Assembly: GCA_009599575.1 (NCBI GenBank)
Contig: VWND01000030.1
Coordinates: 248,001 to 312,000, forward strand
DNA from: Blumeriella jaapii
Taxonomy: Eukaryota; Ascomycota; Leotiomycetes; Helotiales; Drepanopezizaceae
Direction: 5' to 3'
DNA length: 64,000 nucleotides
Shown: piece by piece, positions 54,832 through 64,000 of the stretch
How positions within the stretch are numbered: position 1 is the stretch's first letter
How the letters are laid out: each line of letters starts with the position of its first letter
Notes under the pieces: generated by a model
Databases searched by the model: none
What the model was told of the DNA's origin: nothing
Seen by the model: only the letters and a program-made list of their open reading frames with translations
Translations under genes and position numbers: made by a program

Positions 54832-55673
54832 GATGTCGAGAGATTCGGGAGAGCTGTTATTTAATCAGGATTGAAGCAGATGATGAGGTAGACTCGGGGC
54901 AGGCGCATAATGTTTCCTGATATAAGATAGCCTCCTCGCTTGAATGCAAAACACCACGAATACAGTGGCATCAGAAGGTCCAAGTCAAGCATTGCCTTCG
55001 TAATGATGTCCGAAAAACATTGACGGCTTTCCGAAAAGGTGACAGTCAAAAACTGAGGCGAAGAGGAGCAATTGACCCAAGATCGCAATAAAACATCAAT
55101 GGACGTTTTGTCTTTCCGCATCGCGTAGACCCCATCTGCTGGCTTCAAACACGTATTCTCACTGATAGAGAAACCGGGAGACACGACACACACACACACA
55201 GATAGAGAGAGAGATGAGTGTCTGATAAAAGAAAATCAAACACTACCATGGCATAAAAGCGTTCTTCCTCTGCTCTGACGGCCAAAGCTACCATGACATA
55301 AAAGCGTTCTTCTTCTGCTGACGGCCAAAGAACCAAAGGTCAAAAGTCAGGTACTAAAGAGCTTTGGAGACAAAAAGAATACCATACTCATGACCCTTCC
55401 TGCACTAGCAAAGCAATGTCGAGATATTCTTCCTACGTCGAATCCGTGGAAGCCATGAAGGCGTAGCAGGACTCGGATTCGGGCTCCCCGTCTGCTGCGG
55501 AGCCAAGAAGGTGTGCTGTCAATTGGACATTGACACAACTGGGCAACGTGTTTGTAGCTGCGAAAGATTGGTTTATTTTATCGACATGTGGACTTTGACT
55601 GAGATAGCGCTCAGCTTTCTCGAGTTTAGATTCTGCTCGTCGAGACGAGAATCACCAGCGCACCAACTAGGCC
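54832..55673. other. convergent 3' flanks with a tandem duplication
   Basis: No gene between the stops of the UstYa-like gene and the aminotransferase. CA/GA dinucleotide runs lie at about 55185-55215. Confidence 0.5.
55243..55330. repeat. two-copy ~45-bp tandem duplication
   Basis: Copies at 55243-55287 (45 bp) and 55288-55330 (43 bp) share CTACCATG, CATAAAAGCGTTCTTC and GACGGCCAAAG, differing by a two-base indel and two substitutions. A recent duplication. Confidence 0.85.
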
Positions 55674-56981
55674 CTACTCTTCAGCAGCGACCTCCTTGAT
55701 TGCATCCGTGATAATCTTGATGCCCGCTGCCATATCCTCCTTGGTGATATTCAAGGGCGGGATGAACCTCAGCGTGTCATAGATCGACGTCGTCAGGACT
55801 AGCATATCCTTCTCCATGCACTTGGCTTGGATCTTGCTCGCGAAGCCCTTGTCCGGCGTGCACTCCACCGCCAGCATCAGTCCCAAGCCCCGCACATCGT
55901 GGATCAGCCTGCCAGTCTCCGCGTCCTTCCAAGCCGCGTCCAGCGCGGCTCTGAGTTCCGCCCCTCGCGCCTCGACGTTCTTCAGGATCTTCTCTTCCTT
56001 GAAGGCCTGGGCCACGGCGACTCCCGCCGCGCACGAGACTGCATTTCCGGCGTAGGTCCCACCCATCGAGCCGGGCTTTTGCAGATCCATGATCTCTTTC
56101 CTGGATACGATGCCGGAAAGGGGGAAGCCGTTGGCGATGCCTTTGGCCATGATCATTATGTCGGGACGCACCTGGTAGTGCTCGATCGCGAACATCTTTC
56201 CAGTTCGGCCGAATCCGCACTGGACTTCATCCACGATCAAGAGGATGTTGTTCTTGTCGCAGATCTCTCGCAGCTTGGCGAGATATCCGGCGGGAGGGGG
56301 GACGTAACCGCCTTCTCCCAGCACGGTCTCGACGACGATGGCCGCCGTATCACTCGGCGCCGTCTCTCTCTTCAACAGCAACTCCAACTGCAGGACCGGG
56401 TCCATGCAGCAATTCTCGAATCCAAACCTCCCATCGGAGCGAGTCGCGAGGGAGCATTGCCTGCAGTACGGGAACGGCACCGAGAACACGCCTGGCATCA
56501 GGGGCGCGTAGTTCTCCCCGTAGACCGTCTTGCTCCTCGTCATCGCCATGGTGCCGAAGGTGCGTCCATGGTACGAGCCTTGCATCACAATCACATTCTG
56601 CTTCTTGGTCGCATGTCTCGCCAGCTTGACAGCCGCCTCGACAGCCTCGGCCCCAGAGTTCCAGAAGAAAAACGTGTCCAGTGACTTGTGGGGCATCAGC
56701 GGCAGAAGCGCGTCGACGAGGTCGAGATAGGATTTCTGGAACGCGATGTTGACCTGGCCATGCACCAGCTTGCCGACCTGCGCTTGCGCGGCCTTGGTGA
56801 CGGCCGGATGGCAATGGCCGAGATTGGTGACGCCGATACCTGAGGTGAAATCGAGCATTTTGCGGCCTTCTACTGTCGTGACATAGCTGCCGGATCCGCT
56901 CTCCAGGACCTCTGTTGAAAGGCGTCCGATTCCTTTGGCGACATGCTTGACGCCGAATTGAGCGAGCTTCGTGAGACTCAT
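55674..56981 (-). CDS. class III PLP-dependent aminotransferase (4-aminobutyrate-type)
   Basis: Intronless, 435 residues. The enzyme moves an amino group from an omega-amino acid such as 4-aminobutyrate to a 2-oxo acid using pyridoxal phosphate. Family motifs in order: VTTVEGRKMLDFTSGIGVTN, LGHCHPAV, FFFWNSGAEAVEAAVKLAR, the cofactor-binding segment MQGSYHGRTFGTMA, AAIVVETVLGEGGYVPPP, LLIVDEVQCGFGRTGKMFA with the cofactor-contacting Asp, the Schiff-base lysine Lys280 in MAKGIANGFPLSG, and GGTYAGNAVSC. The start at 56981 (MSLTKLAQFGVKHVAKGIGR) is the first ATG that matches family length; the frame is open further upstream, but that part has promoter-like composition. No clear mitochondrial presequence. 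Exact substrate is undetermined; acetylornithine, ornithine and beta-alanine enzymes share this fold. It converges on the UstYa-like gene, so co-regulation is not implied. Confidence 0.93.
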   Translation of the reverse strand: MSLTKLAQFGVKHVAKGIGRLSTEVLESGSGSYVTTVEGRKMLDFTSGIGVTNLGHCHPAVTKAAQAQVGKLVHGQVNIAFQKSYLDLVDALLPLMPHKSLDTFFFWNSGAEAVEAAVKLARHATKKQNVIVMQGSYHGRTFGTMAMTRSKTVYGENYAPLMPGVFSVPFPYCRQCSLATRSDGRFGFENCCMDPVLQLELLLKRETAPSDTAAIVVETVLGEGGYVPPPAGYLAKLREICDKNNILLIVDEVQCGFGRTGKMFAIEHYQVRPDIMIMAKGIANGFPLSGIVSRKEIMDLQKPGSMGGTYAGNAVSCAAGVAVAQAFKEEKILKNVEARGAELRAALDAAWKDAETGRLIHDVRGLGLMLAVECTPDKGFASKIQAKCMEKDMLVLTTSIYDTLRFIPPLNITKEDMAAGIKIITDAIKEVAAEE

Positions 56982-59381
56982 GATAGTGCCGGTGTCAAGA
57001 GAGTGAGCATGAGACAAGCAGGTAGTGGAGGTGGTGAGAGGTGGTGAGAGTTGTGTCGTTGGAACGTCAATGTTGATCTTATATAGACGAGAAGAGTGGG
57101 GCGGAACGGAAGTGGTGCCAAGACGGGCGGGGCGGGGACAAAGATCCAGGATGACCCCGTGGGGAGCGGGGCGGGGCGGGTCTTCCATCGGCTGCTAGCC
57201 AATCAACCAAAGCCGATATGTCAGATGTGTTGATAAACAGTCGAAGCGAAAACACAGCGGACGTCGAAGTGAAGACCGAACGCGGTCCTCGTTGATTTGT
57301 ATGGTGCATTCCAGATTGGGCTGGAGAGTGCGTTGAGCTGAAGGTTAGTGTTTTTGAGCCAAACGCAAACGCTGAAGTGTGCACTCAGTAAGCCTGGAAT
57401 GCAATGCGACCTTTTTTTTTCATCAGTAATGCATTTTAGCTCGTACTCCGTCATCAAACAGGCTTAGTGATGGACGGTATAATGATCTTCTTCTGATTCA
57501 CATCTAGCTTTGCAATTTTGATATGCTTATGACGGTATGACCACCGTGCTTCAGAAGCGTCCAGTGACTAGGCAATAATTTGCAATTTGGAAAGGAGCAA
57601 TCTGAAGCAAAGCCACTCCGAAAAGGAATTGTGGCTGTCCTTTAGGGCTTGATAGACATATCACATACCTATAATGCGAAATTGTCCTCCAACCGACTGA
57701 AACATTATAACTTCAACTTCAACTTCAGTCCGTGTGAATGAAATCCATGATCGTGTTTACGAAAACGAGCTTGAAGTGTATTGAATCGCATTTGGAAACC
57801 GGAGCATGTTCCGCACATGATAAAACCTAGATACTGCCACTTATTGCAGATCTCAATGTCCTTGGAGCTTGCTTGAGAAGACCATCATCAGGCTGCGAAA
57901 TCCAACCCCAACTGCTTTTCCGTGTGACACGGGCTGCTACTGCATTTTGGGACGCGAGAAAATATTCTTTCGGTCTATGTAGTATCCTTTCCCTAACATA
58001 GCACTCGTTGAGAAGAATCGGCTGGCTAGTCCAGTGGTGCATTCTCGGTTTTCAAAGTTAGCCTACTCCGAGAGTAGACGTGACACATGGGGGGGTCGCG
58101 TCTCGATACCTGAGTATACGCTTTCTTTTTGCTTTTATTTGCTTGTTCAGAATAATTTCTTTCATGTCTCTGTTTTTCTGTGTTTTTATATATTTTTCAA
58201 TCGTGTTTTTTTCGTCCAAGATGGTGTGCGACCCACCGACCGATCCTCGGAATCGTCAACGGATTCATCTTTGTAACGATCGATTGCTATAAGAATTACA
58301 TCAGCAATACAACAGAAGTTTTAAGTTTCGTCAGTATGCACATCCTTGAAAGAATATCAACCATTTTAGTTCGTATGTCGGATAGGTGTCGGGACAAAAG
58401 TAGTGCGGCTCGCTTAAAACAAAACATTGACTAAGGCATCTATCTAAGTTTGGTACCCAGAAAGCGAGAGCAGCCAAACATTGCGCCAATACTGTACTTG
58501 GACCACTATCGGGCTCATAGTATCGTTCAAATTCTCGGCTTCGCATCTGGCGAGCACGACGAACTGTCCGTTTTTCTGGCGATGGGAGGTGGTGCGACCG
58601 GAATCTTGTCCTTCCTCGGCCGACGGCTCAACGTCCTCCTTGTCGTCAATGCCTTCCGGCCACCGACCCCCCACTACCACTGAGAAGTCTAGCCACAGTC
58701 TTGCCGAGTCATTGTCTTTCTTCGCTGCATTTCTTGAGTGTTGTGTGCGTCGAACATTCCACGAAGTTGAAAGACTCGAACATAAAACTCTCCACAAAGA
58801 TCGCCGAAAATCCAGCGCACATGTCCGGACTGCTAATCTAGAGGCTCAAGCGGATACAGGATTTCGTGGTGCTTGGGAAGCTCTGCAGGCTTTCCCACGA
58901 GCCGGGTAAAAGGTGTTCCCAGTAAGAGAAGAACTCACAAGTGAGAGATAGATCTCCAACGTTAGACGGTTTTCGACGGTGGAAAGAAGATCCCAAGGCC
59001 CTGAGTCTTTTACCTACCTAGATACAAGCCGATCTCCGATCCAGTGTTTCAAGACGCATTGTAGAACTGCCAAACGCACCCGCTGGAGACGTGAATAAGC
59101 TCTTTGACTCAAAGCAGGCACTCCCCCCCCCCCTCCCTATCTTTACCGTGACCCAACGACTTAAAACCCACCGTTTCCCTCAGAACCGCAACATACCAAC
59201 AAGCCTACACCACATCTACAAACTCAAGCCACATGTCACCTCTCTCCAGAAGCAGACGCTACTCACTCGACCCACGCCCAGCACAGGCAACACCCTCATC
59301 ATCGACGCTTCACTTCCAATCCACATCTCCAGATCCAAGCTTCCCCCTCGTAGACCGCCCGAGGACACACACAGGCGTGCC
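56982..59381. other. gene-free region
   Basis: The left part is the aminotransferase promoter, with GGCGGGGCGGGG runs at about 57125-57180 and a TATATAG near 57080. A short TTCAACTTCAACTTCA repeat lies near 57710-57726. Remaining frames show no domain. The stretch from 59020 on is the presumed 5' flank of the gene at 59382. Confidence 0.45.
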
Positions 59382-59964
59382 ATGTCTGAGCCCGAATCCA
59401 CCGAGTACGACGCAGACTCCGAGTCCGAACCCTCGGAACGCTCCGCCGACCCAAAGCGACGCACCTCTCTCGGACCATCCTCCGAGCAACCTAGCGCTGT
59501 CGTCCACCAGCCCGCAATCCAGAACCAAGAGCACCCAGCTTCGTCGGAGAGTCAAGAACGAGCAGCGTCCCGTCGCCACATGTCGCCCGTGGTTGGGGCT
59601 CCGGTCTCAGGATGCGACCGCGGCACCACACGAGCGGCGTCAGCGCCGGAGGCGGACGTCAAGATGATCGCGCAGCGAGGTCGTAGCGCTGGGACCGAGT
59701 GTCTGGGCCGTGGGGTGCTCGGGGATGGGGCGTCGACATTGGAGCCGCTGTCGAGGAAGAGAGCGGCGTTTTCTTCGCTGGAGAGTCTGGTGCCGCCGAA
59801 ACGTCCCAAGGTACGCGCATTTTTCCACCCCCCTTTCCATGCCTGGAAGGTGTGATGGCTTTGGACTGTCTTGTACCTCAAGCTATGAGGGCTACGCTGA
59901 TGCGGTGTTGGGATTAGTTCGATCTTGTGGCTGGGAGGTAGAGGGGGACGTGAGATGGCCTTGA
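59382..59964 (+). CDS. hypothetical disordered protein, 167 aa
   Basis: Not recognised. Exon 1 (59382-59810) starts MSEPESTEYDADSESEPSER and is Ser/Glu/Arg/Pro-rich throughout, with a basic patch near its end (LSRKRAAF, PPKRPK) that could be a nuclear localisation signal. The frame reads through the proposed donor GTACGC to a stop at 59853, or is spliced by a 79-bp intron (59811-59889, phase 0) to an exon encoding GYADAVLGLVRSCGWEVEGD and VRWP. That second exon looks like a short folded helix-strand unit and ends at 59964, which favours splicing. The open frame also extends upstream to 59091 but with Pro/Thr/Leu composition typical of noncoding DNA here. Confidence 0.5.
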
Positions 59965-61127
59965 AGGGAATGAGCAAGACCAGCAAGGCTTGAGGCGCAT
60001 CGACGCAAATCTGCTTTCTCGCAAAATCAACTTCATAGGCTGTCTATACATAGGCAATCTGGAAGACTTCGTGCGGCTGGTGAAGGAACTGAGCAGGAGG
60101 AGGTGTTGGGGGGACAAATCTCAGATACCGGCATGCCTCATGGCCTGCTTGCACAACAACACAAAGCCTATGAACAAGAACCAAAATAGAGCAAGAAGCC
60201 TCACCAAACCAAATACATTCTGAGCCATTCCCTCTCCTCTAACACCTAGGCTGCCGTTTATCGCATCTCCTTCCGATTTCCCATCTACAAGCTAGTCTCG
60301 ATCTCGGCAGACGTTGTATATACCCGCCTCCATACCACCTATACACCCTCCCCTCCCTCACTCGTTTGAGGCGTACAGCCCAGGCGGACAATCTACACTC
60401 TGGCGAATTCCATGTTGACTATCCCCTCCAGCCGGCTCGCTTCCTCAACCAACACCCCCAACCTTCCCAAAGCCCTCCTTTCCGGTGAGACATGGTGAAC
60501 TGGCTCGAAAATTGCTGGGCTTTGGCATGGGCGGGAGCTTGGGCTTGAAGAGGTTGTGGAAAAGGGACTCGAGAGGATTCGTCGTTCTTGATGTCGTATT
60601 GACGTTGGCGGGTTGAAGTTGAAGAGGAAGTGGTGTGTGGAGTTGAGAACGCGATGCGGATGAATCGGTTATTTCGGGTTTGTGCACTTGCTCAGCAATG
60701 ATTGATATATGAAATGGTGGCGCGAAAAATCGGAATTGAAGAGGGAGATTGAGATGGAAATGGAGAAGAAAATGGAGAGTGAAAGGAAGAGGAAAATGGA
60801 GATGGAATAGAGATATAAAAAGAGAGGAAAATGGAAAGGGAAAGGGAGATAGAAATAGAGACGCAATGGTGATGGGATGTTGCTGAAGAGGGCCCACGAG
60901 ATGAGCTAATGTCGATTTGTAGATGTCTGTCTCCGTCTACTCTTTCTAGAGCACCTGAGCGAATTGGAGTTTTTGCTAGCGGAAGCGAACAACAGCAGTA
61001 GCATGTTGGAATAAACAAAGTTTGGTAATGAAATCACAGGATAGCAAAATGCTTAGATCTCAACGACGGAGGAAAACGTGCAATAGATTCTACGATACAA
61101 TACAGATCCCACCCAAAAAACCCAGAT
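59965..61127. other. gene-free spacer, purine-rich in the middle
   Basis: No supported gene. A GGAAATGGAGA/GAGAAAATGGA-type repeat occupies about 60730-60860. Frames through it encode only Phe/Leu/Pro/His runs. The right end is the 3' flank of the cyclophilin gene. Confidence 0.45.
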
Positions 61128-62214
61128 TTATGCCGGGTACCGCTTCGCTGCCCTTCTTCGATAGATGCGCATGCCCACAACGACGCAGCCCATGACGGCG
61201 GCAAGAAAGAACGTCTTCTGCAGCATGGTGTAGGTGGCATCGTTGGTGACATCTCCAGCCGCGGGCTTGTTGCCCACGACGGGAGCAGCAGCAGGCGGAT
61301 CCTGGGCCTCCTCTTCGCCCGCGACGAATTCGGCGTTTCCATATTCAGCTGCAGAGACGAAAAGGCGGACGCCAGAATCAGCCAGATGCCCCAATACATA
61401 CAGACAGACATACGAGACGATGCGTGCCGGCGCGACGTTGTGACGAGGGAAAAGATTAGAGTTCCGCGCGGATACCTTCTTCTGGCACGGGGAGCTCGCC
61501 ACTCTTGGTGATCTTGACGTCGGCCTTGGGCTTGTCACCAGCACTCTTGGGCACGTCCTCGATCTTCTGGACGATTTCGTAGCCCTCGAGAACCTCGCCG
61601 AAAACGACGTGCTTGCCGTTGAGGTGGCTGGGGGGAGGGATTAGCTTGTGGTAGACGGTATGGGGGGTGGGGGGTGGGCGGAGGGGACAGACCTTGGAGT
61701 CGAGGTGGTGATGAAGAATTGAGAGCCGTTGGTGTCTTCCCCGGCGTTGGCCATGGACAGAAGACCAACCTTGGAGTGCTTGAGCTTGAAGTTCTCATCG
61801 GGGAAGCGCTCGCCGTAGACTGCTTGCCATTAGCACGCGTCCCTGTGTATTGCTGTCCCTCCGTGTGCTGGAGCCATTGTACGTACTGGACTTGCCGCCG
61901 GTGCCATCATGATTGGTGAAGTCGCCTCCCTGGATCATGAAGCCCTTGATGACACGGTGGAAGGTTGAGCCCTCGTAGCCAAAGCCCTTGGCTCCAGTAG
62001 CGAGAAGGCGGAAGTTCTCGGTCGTCTTGGGGACGGTTCCACCGTAGAGGCCCATCACGATGCGGCCCAAGGGCTCATCGCCATGGCTGATGTCGAAGAA
62101 GACCTTGGAGGTGATCTTGGGGCCCTTGGCAGCCTCAGCAGGTTGGGAGAGAAAGGCGAAGGTGATGGCGAGGATCAACAGCGCCGACGCGATGAAGCGC
62201 TGAAGCGTAAACAT
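61128..62214 (-). CDS. ER cyclophilin (peptidyl-prolyl isomerase) with C-terminal membrane anchor
   Basis: A cyclophilin B-type foldase that isomerises Xaa-Pro bonds in secretory proteins. Exons are 62214-61887, 61819-61693, 61627-61476 and 61348-61128; introns 67, 65, 127 bp; total 276 codons, 275 residues. The signal peptide is [19 protein letters not shown]...AEA. The isomerase domain has [40 protein letters not shown] with the catalytic Arg, [20 protein letters not shown] and [19 protein letters not shown]. The cyclosporin-contacting Trp is replaced by His153 (TPSHLNG). After an acidic, Ala/Pro-rich linker, a membrane segment ([17 protein letters not shown]) and basic tail ([10 protein letters not shown]) end the protein, so it is a type I ER protein rather than a soluble lumenal one. 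The second intron's donor is GTCTGT, non-consensus but in phase. Confidence 0.94.
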
Positions 62215-62526
62215 GGCTGGGGGGTAGAAGGGATTGAGCTTGAGGCTCTTGAGGCTCTTGAGGCTCAATTGGTGGTGATGATGAGGTTGTGGTGTTGTTG
62301 TCGGTGTTGTCGTTGATGTTGTTTGAGGTTGGTGGTGGTGTTGTTGTTGGGGGGTTGAGGGGAAGAAACGAAGAAGCGACTCGAGAGCTTGAAAGGTGTC
62401 GAAAACCGAGTCACGTGAGTGGAGGTGGCCCAAGCTCGAATTTGGTCTCGAGATGCCTTCGACGTCCAATTCAGCATCAACACCAGAAAACTAGAAATCC
62501 AAGCTGCCACAGCTCACAACCTCACA
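62215..62526. promoter_or_regulatory. divergent promoter between the cyclophilin and uS13m
   Basis: Only 312 bp separate the two start codons. The cyclophilin-proximal part is a GGTGTTGTTG-type repeat (about 62268-62350). A TCACGTGA-like E-box (CACGTG) lies at about 62413, close to the middle. Confidence 0.6.
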
Positions 62527-63028
62527 ATGGTAAGCTGTACCTCTCTTCCATGCCTTTAAAGCAACGCTTCTAACCCATCACCCCCCAGGTCTTCATCTTC
62601 AACGTGAACTTTCTCGAATCCAAAGTCCTAAAGGTACATCCTTTCCCATCCTTTGCGCCTCCATCTTCCTCTCTTCTTTGCTAACCACTACTCTCCCCCC
62701 CCAGAGCGCCCTCGAGACCTTCTACGGCATTGGCACTCAACACTCCTCGCGTCTGCTAGCCAAGCACTCCATCTTCCCCGGGGCCAAGGTCGGCGAGCTG
62801 CCGACCAAGACGGTGCTCGCGCTGAACGCCGACCTGGCTGAGATGAAGCTCGAGAACGACCTGCGTCGCGAGGTGCGCGCCAACATCATGCGTCTGCGCG
62901 ATATGGGCAGCTACCGCGGTCGCCGTCACGCCATGGGATACCCCGTCAGAGGACAGAGGACGAGGAGCCAGATCATGACGTCGCGGAAGCTGAATCGCAT
63001 TGATCGCGACAGGCAGGGACAGGTGTGA
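62527..63028 (+). CDS. sws2: mitochondrial small-subunit ribosomal protein uS13m
   Basis: The uS13 protein sits in the head of the small subunit and contacts the large subunit and P-site tRNA; yeast's mitochondrial form is Sws2. Exons are 62527-62529 (the ATG alone), 62589-62633 and 62705-63028; introns of 59 and 71 bp; 124 codons, 123 residues. The protein reads MVFIFNVNFLESKVLK, then SALETFYGIGTQHSSRLLAK, GAKVGELPTKTVLALNADL, RREVRANIMRLRDMGSYRGR and HAMGYPVRGQRTRSQ. The last part (MGSYRG, RGQRT) is the conserved uS13 signature. Length matches bacterial S13. No cleavable presequence is evident beyond the basic start, as in other fungal uS13m. Having the start codon isolated as a three-base coding exon is confirmed by phase and by the absence of any other in-frame ATG upstream of VFIFN. 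Confidence 0.94.
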
Positions 63029-64000
63029 GACGAGGGAGGGGGGAGAGGTCTTAGTGCGATGGCATAGAATCGGGTGTATACTATGATGTACGAGTCTTGT
63101 GGGAATATTGGACGGGTCGGTATGGATACCCGGGGACGAGGCTGCTGGGATGGGCGGGGGGGGGGGGGAGAAAATATCCATCGAGAGGGACAGCCGTCAA
63201 AAGCCTCAGGCAAGGAATGCCATCTCTTGATTGCTCGCGTTTTACTGCTTTGCCGGTGCTTCTTGTCATTCGTGGGTCCATTTTCTTGTGCTTCTCTCGC
63301 ATGCGTACCTTTTCCCATGCCATCTTCCTGTTCACCACAAAGTCTAAGAGCCTCAAAATATTTTGCCGCTATTCCACCTTTCTAGGACTGGCTTTAACCA
63401 TTACATCGCTATGACTATCCATCGCGAACGGCGGGCGGCAAAGGAAGCATTAGACCCATCGGCCGAGCGCGTTGCATTCAGACTTTCAAACACGAGATTT
63501 GCGTTATGGCAATTGCATACTTTTGCCCTTTGCGTCTTGGATGCGGTTGATACAATAGATGGAAACTCATATCTCCTTTTGCTTTGCACGTCTCCGTACC
63601 TCCAGAAGGGTCTAGAACAGCAATCTATAGTTGGAATTCGCGAGAAGTTAATCAAATCCAGGTCTTAGAAACCCTTTTCAAAAGCATTTCTTTTCACTTC
63701 GATACATTTAACAATATTATCTTCTTAGCGCCTTTGGCCACGCTCCCGGTGCAGATAGAAACTCCCTACAAGATTCCTGTTCTATTCTTTTGGTCAGTGC
63801 AATCGGCTTTCGTCCTGCCTTTCACTTACACAATCACTTGCAGTTCGTTGGCATCAGTTACATTTTCTCGCCGATCAGCCCTCCAAGACTCCGACTGCTT
63901 CCAGGCCTTGAGTTCCATTTGATTTGCCTATGCCTTTTTTTCTCCCCACCTTTAGAGCCAGATGAATCTTACCCTCTACGAATACCACGGGTTACTATCC
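63029..64000. other. gene-free right edge
   Basis: This is the 3' flank of uS13m followed by about 900 bp without a supported gene. It includes a G-rich run at about 63154-63168. Short frames at 63362-63922 show no protein features. A gene entering from the right cannot be excluded. Confidence 0.4.

Noticed and set aside
56350..56814. Frames inside and opposite the aminotransferase gene
   Set aside because: They are shadows in other frames of a well-supported enzyme.
58444..58909. Overlapping frames on both strands of 58444-58909
   Set aside because: They lack domains, a convincing start or exon partners, and neither strand is clearly better than the other.

Overview
The window is nuclear DNA of a filamentous ascomycete (Pezizomycotina). 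A Sordariomycete is my best guess, but that is inference. The evidence is short GT-AG introns of mostly 50-160 bp, GC-rich codon use in genes against simple-repeat-rich spacers, and fungal proteins such as SET1, a 161-residue tropomyosin, BIG1 and a UstYa-family (DUF3328) protein. There is no operon structure, no CRISPR array, no rRNA and no tRNA that I could recognise. I rebuilt 22 genes or candidate genes by following reading frame and splice phase across exons. Most conserved ones sum to an exact multiple of three.

Layout. 1.8-4.6 kb: an M20 vacuolar-type carboxypeptidase that looks damaged at two junctions, then an unannotated two-exon gene for an 81-residue protein. 4.7-6.7 kb: a ~310-bp poly-T tract and an inverted pair of 20-bp-period repeats. 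6.7-10.7 kb (minus): SET1, the H3K4 methyltransferase of COMPASS. 10.7-14.03 kb: gene-free, ending in a nine-copy minisatellite that runs up to the stop codon of the next gene. 14.0-15.5 kb (minus): an intradiol ring-cleavage dioxygenase with an unusually long purine/pyrimidine-rich intron. 17.2-17.8 kb (minus): TRM112. 21.2-22.3 kb (minus): a secreted M43 metalloprotease. 22.3-25.8 kb: AT-richer gene desert.

25.8-39.0 kb is the densest block and is largely housekeeping: a membrane protein of the PRM5/CSI2 type (minus), FCF1 (plus), BIG1 (minus), an RRP17/NOL12-like rRNA-processing protein (plus), tropomyosin (minus), a disordered conserved protein (plus) and a LigE-like glutathione S-transferase (minus). 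Three pairs are head-to-head and may share promoters. BIG1 and the GST each carry one apparent frameshift, and the GST has a GC-AG intron.

39-53.8 kb is gene-poor and probably lineage-specific. It has three orphan proteins, a doubtful fourth, a 24-G run and many copies of a GTACTGTACAGTAC-type palindrome. 53.8-57 kb holds a UstYa-like protein beside, but convergent with, a class III aminotransferase; no RiPP precursor is visible. 59.4-63.0 kb has a small disordered protein, a membrane-anchored ER cyclophilin (minus) and the mitochondrial ribosomal protein uS13m (plus), the last two divergent over ~310 bp. The last 1 kb shows no gene.

Functional themes are chromatin (SET1), ribosome assembly and translation (FCF1, RRP17, TRM112, uS13m), secretory pathway and cell wall (BIG1, cyclophilin, PRM5/CSI2-like), actin cables (tropomyosin), and accessory catabolism or secretion (dioxygenase, GST, M43 and M20 peptidases, aminotransferase, UstYa-like). 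No dramatic new system is evident. The best leads are the minisatellite-capped dioxygenase locus, the dispersed palindromes, the orphan UstYa gene and the cluster of splice and frame anomalies.
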